A program made the position numbers and the translations under genes. Below the pieces are notes generated by a model that was given only the letters and a program-made list of their open reading frames with translations, made no database searches and had not been told where the DNA came from. A DNA stretch of 64,000 nt from Gautieria morchelliformis (taxonomy: Eukaryota; Basidiomycota; Agaricomycetes; Gomphales; Gomphaceae), in assembly GCA_015179125.1 (NCBI GenBank), contig WHVA01000367.1, positions 53,682 through 117,681 of the forward strand. Direction: 5' to 3'. Positions 11,563 through 20,601 of this stretch are shown here, piece after piece. Positions within the stretch are counted from its first letter, which is position 1; every line of letters begins with the position of its first letter.

Positions 11563-12798
11563 AAAATCCACCAAAAACCAGTCACAGCGGCACAAAAGGA
11601 GTGGTACAACAACATCCTCGCGGACATGGAGAGGGAAAACATCATCCAAAAGGTCCCAGCGGAGTTCATAAAATGCCTAAGCAGCACAAACCTCGCACCG
11701 AAAGAGGTGGGTAAGACAGGCATGACCAGAGAAGCCGTCCTGAGGAGATGCAATGAGCAATGCGCAAAGTACGGACTCGGACCATTCTGGGAAGAGGTAA
11801 TGAACGACGAACAGGAAAAACCCTTGGACCGGGTAATTGAGACAGAGACGGAAGACCCACGACAACCGGTCAAAAAGTGGAGGGTCTGCCATGCGTTCCT
11901 AGCCCTCCAGCGCATGATACCGGATTTACGCACGGATTGCAGCCCCACTTACGGACCTGACCCACAACGTGAAGCAGGAGCCACAGAATGCGGGGTGGAA
12001 GAACTTAAAGTCCTATTATCCACTGAACTGATCCTCAGGGCTCCTAACTATGATGGGCGGAAATTCCGGGTGACGACGGATGGCTCCAAACAGGGCTTCA
12101 GTGGCATGCTCAGCCAAGAGTTCGAAGGGACAGACAAAGACGGACACACAACCAGACAATGGCATCCGATAGTGTACTGCTCAAAATGGACATCACGCAG
12201 TGAAGAACGCTACCAACCCTTCTTGCTAGAGTTCGCAGCACTGAAATTTTCCCTAGATGAGTTCGATGACTACATCTACAGATCACCCATCGAGATAGAA
12301 ACTGACTGCCAGGCTTTGCGAGGCGTGCTGAGCAAGGACAGACAAATCTCCACACATGCGAGATGGGAGGAGTCCATCATAGCACAGAACGTCATAGAAG
12401 TGAGACACAGACCGGGAAGGGAGAACTCAGCAGCGGACGCCTTAAGCAGGAAATGGAATGAGGCCAGAGGCGGGAAGGACACAGGGGAGTCGTGGTCAGT
12501 GCTGCCGGATTGGGAAGCCAACAAAGGAATACAGAACGACATACTTGGGGTTGACACGGAGACGACACACAGTGTACTGAGGGAGCACTTCGCAGGAGAC
12601 GACTGGTTCATGGATATCATTGACCACGCGACAGGACAGAACGCAGGACACACACCAAGAGAGCGAAGGAGGGGGAAGCACAGAGCACAAGGGTTCCTGA
12701 TTGAGGACAGGAAACTATGGAGGCTCAACCAGAAGCCACTGGACAGGACAGCCAAGGCGGAGTGCATCCCCAGGAAGGAGGCCTTGGATGCGCAATGA
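11563..12798 (+). pseudogene. gypsy1 Pol: RT N-terminus fused to RNase H, RT core deleted
   Basis: Opens with the finger region of a Ty3 reverse transcriptase (QKEWYNNILADMERENIIQKV, FIKCLSSTNLAPKE, KKWRVCHAFLALQ). It then jumps near 11915 straight to the RT-RNase H connection. The palm with the catalytic aspartates is absent. RNase H follows: FRVTTDGSKQGFSGML (first Asp), LEFAALKFSLDEF (Glu), IEIETDCQALRGVL (Asp) and RHRPGRENSAADALSR (His and terminal Asp). The frame goes on to the integrase zinc region and stops at 12798. No functional reverse transcription is possible from this copy. Confidence 0.88.
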
Positions 12799-13674
12799 AG
12801 ACACACATGGACAACGGTCACTTCGGATGGGAACACATGAAACTCAAGCTGAGAGACTACTTCTTCTGGCCATGCATGGATACAGACACCCGAAAAGCGG
12901 TGATGGAATGCCCCCAGTGCAAGAACTTCGGACCCCTACACGCGAACTCGCTGCTAGAACCTATCAAACGGAGACGCCCCTTCGATCTGATATGTGGTGA
13001 CTACCTCTCACTACCAAAAGGCAAAGGAGGCTTCAAGACCGTCCTGCTCCTCATCGACACATTTTCCAACTTCTGTGGGCGAGCAAGCTCAAGTCGACAG
13101 GAATGGGCCACACGACGGTGGAAAAGCTGAAGGAGCTACAAAGGGACTGCGCCACACCTGAAGCTTTCATGGCAGACGGAGGGTCCCATTTCAGAAACAA
13201 GGAGGTGGCCAACTTCTGTGCACAACAGGGCATCACACACGTCATGACACCACCATATGCACCATGGATGAACGGGCTGGTGGAGAATGCCAACAAGATA
13301 CTCCTGGGCCACCTAAGGAGGCTCTGCGCCCCGGACATCGACACCACCGACCCCAACAATGCAGACCCCAACTCCGTCCCGACGAACTGGACTACGCACC
13401 TGGACACAGTGATACGCAGCATGAACGACAGGATCCTACCCGCACTCAAGCTGACACCACGTGAACTCTTATGGGGCGAAAGGAGAGAACAACGAAAGAG
13501 GGGAATAGAGGTGGAAGAGGCGAACGAGACAGACACTGAGCACCACTTCGCCCTATCTAACATCATGCACATGCAAGGCTACTCACAGATACTCGCTGAA
13601 GCAGCATGGAGAAAATCCAGACACGATGAAAAGGTTCACCCAGTGGAATTCGAGGAAGGCGACTGGGTACAGGT
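12717..13674 (+). pseudogene. gypsy1 integrase, frameshifted
   Basis: Two overlapping frames. In the first (to 13130) the H2C2 zinc region shows HMDNGHFGWEH and CPQCKNFG, followed by DLICGDYLSLPKGKGGF with the first catalytic Asp. After a frameshift near 13080-13110 the core resumes: FMADGGSHFRNKEV (second Asp) and YAPWMNGLVENANK (catalytic Glu). Then come the SMNDRILPALKLTPRELLWG region and the C-terminal HPVEFEEGDWVQV beta strand. LTR-A copy C interrupts after GDWVQV. The D-D-E residues are all present, but frameshifts prevent expression as one protein. Confidence 0.87.
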
Positions 13675-14672
13675 TGTCATGACCTGTCTATTTCCCTTAC
13701 CCTGCTGCCTCTATGTTCCCCCTCGTCACTCCCTAGCATCTTTGCCAGAGTTCGCCTCACCCTTCGACCACTCTTCCTCTACGTCCACTCTATTCGCTGT
13801 TTGCCCCATCCTCCGAACCGCTATTCGCTGCTTGCACATTTAGCCAGCAGGCACGCCATCAAATACGATCGATACTATTTACCCAGTGTGATCGTTCATC
13901 ACTAGCCCCATCATCTTCTCAATCCAACCCCTTTGGGTGTTCATATGGCCAAAATGTGTTCGCGGGATGTCCCATCTGTAGGTCGTGTGGGATCAACCCG
14001 GTAGACGAAGAGTCCATGCAGGGTGGCATGTATGCAGGTCCCAAGACATGGTTTCGTACATAAGTGCCTTCACCACCTTTACTCTCCGTCATTTCATGTT
14101 CACACCCCTCCCTCACTCTATTGTATGTTTATTTCATCTATTTTGTATCATGGCTGTGCACCCCTATCCAACCCTGACTCACAACGGCCTCTTTCCTATT
14201 CGCTAATACCTTACGAGCATTTGATATAAGTAGTTTACATTCGCATGCATATTCCTCAGTTCAATTATCATACATCCATCTTGTGCAAACTTGAGCTCAC
14301 TGTGATCATTGTCTTGAGCCTTCTCCTGTAGATTTATATCTTCGACCAGAAGAGGACTTAGGCATCACTGGTGAGTTCTCATGCTTCATCTTCATTACCT
14401 TAGCCTTCGAACTATTTTCTGTGCTGTCGGCGAAGGGATTGTCGCTACTTAGACAGACTTTCTGTGACACCTTGCACGTTACATCGTTAAGTGTCATGGG
14501 CTATTTCGCTACCACTGTAGATAGGGCGAGCTCCGTTCAGGAAACCCTCTTATTTTGTGGACATCTGTTGGTTCACCTATTTGCCAAACGGCATACTTAT
14601 TCGCACAAGTTGTTCAGGCATTCACTGTGTTCACTAATACACGATATCCACACCTAAAAACCAATCTTGACA
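13675..14672 (+). repeat. LTR-A copy C, solo LTR with internal deletion
   Basis: 998 bp, TGTCATGACC...CTTGACA, flanked by CAGGT at 13670-13674 and 14673-14677. It is about 250 bp shorter than copies B and D because part of the 5' region is missing. It splits the gypsy1 integrase C-terminal domain between GDWVQV and YDSQQDN. Confidence 0.92.
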
Positions 14673-15044
14673 CAGGTCTACGATTCACAACAAGACAACA
14701 ACTTCGATACAAAGAACAAGTTGCTACCACGCTGGTCACCACCCAGGATCGTGACAAGCCGGGGACTCAACTCGTACCACTTAGCGAAACTAGACGGGAT
14801 GGAACTCACAGGGACAGTACACGCAAGGCGCATCTGGAGGTACATACCACAGAGTGGAGGTGAGGTGGCGCAGACACACGGAATGCAGGACACAGGAGAA
14901 GCTGACAGGGAGATCAGGGAGGCAGAGGAAGACATGAGCGAAGAGCTGGCAGCTCTGTTCGACGAGATGACCGGGGAGGATGCCCGAGGATGGACATCAC
15001 CTGGAGCAGGGAGATCAGGGATGTGGGTCCAGGAGGGCGCATGA
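14673..15044 (+). pseudogene. gypsy1 Pol C-terminus
   Basis: Resumes the integrase C-terminal domain after copy C: VYDSQQDNNFDTKNKLLPRWSPP, then TSRGLNSYHLAKLDG and VHARRIWRYIP. An acidic tail follows (EADREIREAEEDM) that runs into the 3' LTR and stops at 15044. This gives the end of the polyprotein and shows the reading frame overlapping the first ~40 bp of the LTR. Confidence 0.8.
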
Positions 15045-15192
15045 GCGGCGAGGTAGGCGGGAGGACCATAGTACACACCTGTATTAGAGCAGATATGGAA
15101 TCATCACTCAGACTCATCCCACTACCGTTGGCAGCGCAGGCAGCCCCTCAGGACCACTGGTGCAACTCCCAACTAGAGAGACCCCTGCTCCA
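15002..15192 (+). repeat. gypsy1 3' LTR (191 bp)
   Basis: TGGAGCAGGG...CCCCTGCTCCA, collinear with the inverted copy at 197-367. Plavaka coding sequence (TTTGGAGACACGG) follows at once. The five bases after it (ATGTT) do not match the five bases upstream of the other LTR (GACGT on the minus strand), but TTTGGA is present beside both. Confidence 0.8.
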
Positions 15193-17081
15193 ATGTTTGG
15201 AGACACGGACCCACCATAGGATCCACCCTCGCCACATGGATAGACTGGGGTTTGTGACCTCCTCAGATGATACAGAGCCTTTTGGCTTCCTTGACCCTGC
15301 GAACGTGGTCCATGCATGCCACCTGATCCCTGCACTTGCACATGGCCGAATGCATGAACTTCTTCCGCCTTTGATTGCAAGGGAGGCCAATGAGACAGAT
15401 GAGGACTGACTATATTACTACGTCAATAGGTGAGTTGCACACACCCTGCCATGCCCTTTTAACATAGCTGTCATGACGCGTTTATTTCCCATACTCAGAT
15501 GCTCAGTTTTCCTATTTTCTCACTCCACCTTCGTGTTCGTTCCGATTGCCATTGTCATGTTCGGCAACCAATTCTCGCTGTTCGCGCCAATTACCATAGC
15601 CACGCCGTCAAACGCACGATCGACATCTTTGGACTGACTCGGCAGTCATCGCTGGGTCTACCACCTCTGCGCGACCCTCTTCCGATGGTGTTCTGGTAAT
15701 TGGATTGTCATGACCTGTGTATTTCCTGCACCTTGTTATCCCCATTCCCCCTTTCGCTACTCCTCTTCCGTGTTCGCTCAGCTTCGCCCTCCACCTCGAC
15801 CACTCCTGCCCTATGTCATCTCCGTTGGCCCTTCCTCGCATTTTGCTGAACAACCATTCGCTGCTCACATCATTCGCAACAGGCACACCATCAAATCACG
15901 ATTGACATCCCTATCTGGCAGAATGACTCGTCAGTAACTCCATCAGCTTCTCGATCCAACCCCCTTTTGGTGATCGTATGAGCAGGGTGCATTCGCGGGA
16001 CGTCCTACCCGTGGGTCGTGTGGGATCAACCCAGTAGATGAAGAACCCGTGCAGGGCAGTGTACATGCGGGCCCCAAGACATGATTTCGTACACAGGTGT
16101 CTTCGCCACCTTCACCCTCCGTTGTTTCATGTTCTCCCTCTTCTCTCACTCTATTGTATGTTTATTTCATCTATGTTGTATCATGACTGCGCACCCCTAT
16201 CCAACCCTGACTCATGACGGCCTCTTCCCTATTTGCTGATACCTTACGAGCATTCGATATAAGTAGTTTACATTCACATGTATATTCCCCAGTTCAATTA
16301 TCATACGTCATTCATCTTGTGCAACTTCGACCTCGCTGTGGTCATTGTCTTAAGCCTTCTCTTGGAGATTTCCATCTTCGACTAGCAGAGGACTTAGGTG
16401 CCACTGGTGAGTTCTCATACTTCATCTTCGTTACCTTAGCCTTTGAACCATTTTCTGTGCTGTTGGCAAAGGGCTCCGAAGGAGCACCTTCGCCAGCAAA
16501 GGGATTGTCGAGACTTAGACAGCCCTTCCGTGAGACCTTGCACGTCACATTGTCAAGGGCCACGGGCTATTTCGCTACGACTGTAGATAGGGTGAGCCCC
16601 GTTCGGGCAACTCTCTTACCTTGTGAACTTCATTGGTTCACCTATTCGCCGAACGGCATACTTATTCGCACAAGTTATTTGGGCATTCGCTGTGTTCACT
16701 AATACACGATATTAACGCCTAAAAACCAATCTTGACAATAGCCGCCCCCACAGGTTTGTGGACCGTGACCACTACATGCTACTATCTGGGGGTGGCATCG
16801 GTCACTCAAAGAGTCAGTATAGTTCCATGCACAAAAGTCCGAGTCCATCGGCCCCCCGTGATGCCTCTGTTGAACCGCTCTATGTCACCATGGAGATACT
16901 TGGAACTGAGAGTGCACCCGACAGCCCACTACATGCGGAGGATGGTGAACACGAATCCAATTCGGGAGAAGACAACAATGGCTCGCAAGATGAGGACTCG
17001 CTGGGAGAAGAGACTGAGGATGAACTCGAATCGGACGACAATAGCATCAATTTCAGTGACGATGGCTATGGGTCGCCATGA
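15193..17081 (+). pseudogene. Plavaka transposase, C-terminal part with intron
   Basis: Picks up the Plavaka reading just after the point where the minus-strand part (368-4420) ends. The blocks are HMDRLGFV, EPFGFLDPANVVHACHLIPALAHGR and LLPPLIAREANETDED, then LYYYVNR. An intron follows, GT at 15430 to AG at 16753. The last exon opens FVDRDHYMLLSGGGIGH and ends in an acidic Ser/Asp/Glu tail at 17081. There is a TGA where Trp is expected (DED-stop-LYYYV, near 15408) and frame damage near 15230. Without the LTR-A insertion the intron would be about 50 bp, typical of basidiomycetes. Confidence 0.82.
15469..16737 (+). repeat. LTR-A copy D, complete solo LTR inside an intron
   Basis: 1,269 bp from TGTCATGACGCG to CTTGACA, flanked by ATAGC at 15464-15468 and 16738-16742. 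It lies entirely within the last Plavaka intron (15430-16753), leaving both splice sites intact. It is the longest copy of the family here and a good reference for the others. Confidence 0.93.
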
Positions 17082-17468
17082 TACAAGGAGATAGCATAGT
17101 TATAGACCTGAGATGTTACACAGTATAATAATATTATATTGTCGACCATCAGCCCACATTGTAGTGTGTCATTTAGCATGTTACTGAAGGCTGGGACTTT
17201 GGTGAGCGTCTTCCAGAAGACTAGTATCTCACTGGTCGCAAGTCCACATACTGATGGTTCCCCTACAAGGGGTTCCCAGCACTTCAGCAGGTATTTATGT
17301 GACAGGTGGCGCCTTGCAAGAGTACCTAGGTCTGTCACTAATCTTGCCACCTGGTATCAGCCTGTTATGAGCTTCCAATGTGAGGCCGGGCTGGCAAATG
17401 TGTAGCCACTAGCTGCATGCGATGGCCAGGTACTGGCAGAATTGCGGCAGGTCAAAAGGGGTTGCAAT
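17082..17468. other. Downstream flank of Plavaka, no gene seen
   Basis: About 390 bp after the Plavaka stop, AT-rich at first (TATAATAATATTATATT near 17122). It probably contains the 3' untranslated region and element end. No terminal inverted repeat partner or coding frame was identified. Confidence 0.4.
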
Positions 17469-17499
17469 TACAAACCAGATCTAGGCGGTTTTGCTGATG

Positions 17500-18240
17500 C
17501 ACGTGCGGTGGCAGCGCCGGTACCAGCACAAGTGTGCGCTGACAGCGCCGGTGCCAGCGCAACCCTGCACTGACAGCAACGTGCACCAGCGCACGCTGCG
17601 CTGACCCCGCCGGGTACCAGCGACCGCGTGCGCTGGCAGCGCCGGTACCAGTGCAAGCATGCGCCGACAGCGCCGGTACCAGCGCAACCCTGCGCTGGCA
17701 GCGCCGGGTACCAGCGCACGGTTCGCTGACAGCGCCGGGTACCAGCGCATGCGTGCGCTGACAGCGCTGGTACCAGCGTAAGCGTGCGCTGACAGTGACA
17801 TGCACCAGCACACGCTGCGCTGACAGTGACGTGCACCAGCGCACGCTGCGCTGACAGCGACGTGCACCAGCGCACGCTGCGTTGACACCACCGGGTACCA
17901 GCGCAGGCATGCGCTGACAGCGCTGGTACCAGAGCAAGCGTGCGCTGACAGCGCCGGGTACCAGCGTGCACGTGCGCTGACAGCGCCAGTACCAGCGCAA
18001 GCGTGCGCTGACAGCGCCGGGTACCAGCGACCGCGTGCGCTGACAGCGCCAGCCGCCGACGCACCGTGAGCTGACCATGCGCTGACAGCGCCAGCCACCA
18101 GCGCACCGTGCGCTGACCGCGGGCTGACAACACCAGCCGCCGACGCACCGTGCGCTGACGATATGCTGTCAGCGCCAGCCGCCAGTGCACAGTGCGCTGT
18201 CAACGCCAGTCGCCAGCGCACGGTGCGCTGACCACGTATG
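17500..18240. repeat. GC-rich tandem array of 31-32 bp palindromic units
   Basis: Roughly two dozen imperfect units of 31-32 bp. Each is built from a GCGCTGACAGCGC hairpin core and, in many units, a GCTGGTACCAGC palindrome; some join to the perfect 16-mer GCGCTGGTACCAGCGC. Variant units replace the GGTACC part with GTGCACC or CCGCCGACGCACC. All three minus-strand frames stay open for 200-258 codons only because stops are absent from the unit; these are not genes. The array could form hairpins or cruciforms. Confidence 0.85.
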
Positions 18241-18480
18241 GCGGTCAGTTTGCACAAATATTATCCCGCGCCCGTGCCATTCGAGGTATTTAGCCCTTCA
18301 CGCGGTGTAATTTTGCGTGCCTGTGCTGTAACTTAGCTCACATGTAGCGCGCATGCAACATGAGAAGTAGCCTGCGCGCGCAATATTTACAGATATAGAC
18401 AGAACAAAAACCACTGATATTTGCGCAACAAACGGGTACATGTTAGGGGAGAGAATCATCGCCCATACAATCACACATTG
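18241..18480. other. Short unassigned spacer
   Basis: About 240 bp of mixed sequence with several GCGCGC and TGCGCA words, between the tandem array and a minus-strand coding fragment. No gene or repeat boundary was fixed. Confidence 0.35.
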
Positions 18481-18486
18481 GAATAT

Positions 18487-18960
18487 TCATGATGACCAAA
18501 TTTGGGTCCCCTCGAATGCCTTCAGCTTATTAAACACTTTGGCCTTCAGGTCATCCTCCACCTCGAAAATGCGTTGCTCCTTGATGGTTTCTACTGCCTG
18601 CATCCAACACTCAGGCGTTACACCCAACACTGGCGTTTGCTCCAATTTGAGAAAAATGGCCTGCAGTGAGCATGGGAAATCTGGGTGAAGGTAATGCGGG
18701 GCAATTCCGTCCCACCACGCGTTCTCCCAATTACACTGACAAGTGGTCATTGATTTTCTGCAGGTAGTGCTGTGGTGCTGGAGTTTAAGTGGGTTATATG
18801 CAACAAGGAGTCGATGATTCCGTATTGCAGCTTGTGTAGTCATTATCAACATCATAAACGGTTGTCCAAGTAAGGCAGCGTCTTCAATGGTAAATTTTGT
18901 GACGGTATGTCCATGAGCACTTTGAATGCTGCTTCAGTCCAGTCTTTGAAGGACGGCTCT
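18487..18960 (-). pseudogene. Unrecognised protein fragment
   Basis: A minus-strand frame of 122 codons (18487-18855). It contains QAAIRNHRLLVAYNPLKL, a Cys/Trp-rich block (CQCNWENAWWDGIAPHYLHP), and an ending LEQTPVLGVTPECWMQAVETI followed by a Glu/Lys-rich stretch. In another frame just upstream (18860-18950) FKDWTEAAFKVLMDIP looks coding, so the gene is frameshifted or has an intron. The composition looks like real protein rather than chance frame. No family recognised. It ends near the array and is truncated by, or overlaps, the start of the LINE on the other strand. Confidence 0.4.
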
Positions 18961-19105
18961 TGGACCCATACCACCACCACCACCTACTTTCCCACGGTCC
19001 GGAAAGGCCTGCTCTGCCTTTCAGATGCGTGAAAAGGCCCAAGAAAGCTAAGCTCCTCTTTGTCACCCGTACACTAACAAACCCCCACACTCGCACTCGC
19101 GAGAA

Positions 19106-20601
19106 ATGCCCACACACCCCAGAGTCCCTGCTGGAGTGCAACCGCAGGGACCGTTGACTTTAGCGCCCAACCAAGTCATCCCTCAAAGCAGGCCCTCCCG
19201 CTCACCCACACCCTCGCCGACGCCCCTAATCGACCCAGGAGACCCTGTATCCATGCTAAGAGACAGGGGTATCAGCGAGGACAACAAGACCGATGTATCA
19301 GCCCTAGCCACGGCCCTCGAAACCTTCGGGGATTTCAAGCGCGGCAACACCTGGAACGTCGGCAAGGAGGGCGCCACACAGCTAGTCGCCATCACCAAAC
19401 TTCTGCGCGAGGCCTCTCTGCTCTACGGCGTCAACAGGCTAGCGACGAACAGCGACCTGCAGAAGGCGACCGCCGACATCAAAGAGGCCATCTCCGCCGG
19501 CCTCGCAAGCTCCCCCGCCGCCTCATACGCAGCCGCTGCAAAAAGGGGCCTGGGAGGCGCTACCAACCAGCCTGCCTCACCGAAGCAGAGGGTGTCAGCA
19601 GAGCTTCAAGAAAAACAAGTTTTTATCTCGACAAAGAACGTCTTGCGGGATGCCCCCTTCCTCAAGTGGGAGCCCGCAATAATAACAAGGTACTGCAACG
19701 ACATTATCGCTAACTTTTTCGAACAGAACCCGGACATGACACCCCCGGCAGCCCAGTCTATTAGGGGGATAACCAAGTCTGCGGCTGAGAACGTCACACT
19801 CACGTTCAAAACCGCTGAGGACGCCGACAAAGCCAGGACCCACGCGGACAAATGGGTGAGGCTGGTCGACCCTGGGGCCACGACACCACAACGAGCGTAT
19901 GCAGTAGTCGCACACAACGCGCCGGCCGACTTCTGGTCCGACTCGGACGATCTTGACACAGCTATAGGTAGTCTTGAGCTGGACAACCCTCACAGTGCAT
20001 GTGGGGACCGACAGATAGCTAACCTAGCCTGGCTCAATGCCGCGGAAATCCGGGAGCGAACCAAGCGAGGACCACTGATGATTAGCTACAAGACCAAAGC
20101 TGCAGCCAACGAAGCGATAGAAAACGGTCTTGTGATCGAGGGAATCATATGCAGCATCAGCCTCTACATCCCGAGACCCCCACAGTGCTTTAAGTGCCAA
20201 GACTGGGGCCATAGAGCGACGGGGTGTTCCGGGAGGCACGATGCGGCCAATGTGCGGAACACCACGCTACTGCAGAACACGCATGTGCCCATGACCATCC
20301 CTGCTCTATCGGCCAAAGATGTGACATAGACAAACTGAAATGCACCAACTGCAAGGGCAGCCATGCCAGCTGGACCCGAGCATGCCCTGCCGCACGGGCT
20401 GCTTTTGAGACTCAGTCGCAGAGAGAGGAATTCGCAACGGGGCGATTTGAGACCTACACCCCATTCACCTTTGCAGACGTGAGCTACACCCCTGGAAAAC
20501 GTACAGGAGCACACCCACCGTCTCCCCAGCCCCACACACTGCAGTCGCCGCTCCAGATCAACTACATTCCCGGGACCTCCCCTCCGAGGCCCCATGCCTG
20601 A
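19106..20601 (+). pseudogene. LINE-1 element ORF1 (Gag-like, three zinc knuckles), frameshifted
   Basis: First frame 19106-20329 (ATG 19106): a Pro/Ser-rich start, an Ala-rich helical region (SALATALETFGDFKRGNTW, ASYAAAAKRG), an RRM-like middle (ENVTLTFKTAEDADKARTHA), and the first zinc knuckle CFKCQDWGHRATGC. A frameshift near 20225 moves the rest to the frame 20224-20601. There two further knuckles appear, CGQCAEHHATAEHAC and CTNCKGSHASWTRAC, before a Pro-rich tail. This is the ORF1 plan of fungal Tad/I-type LINEs; the protein would coat element RNA. ORF2 starts within its last bases at 20594. Confidence 0.85.

Noticed and set aside
17452..18257. Three overlapping 208-258 codon frames on the minus strand
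   Set aside because: They are open only because the 31-32 bp repeat unit lacks stops; all three frames give similar Ser/Ala/Arg/Trp repeats.
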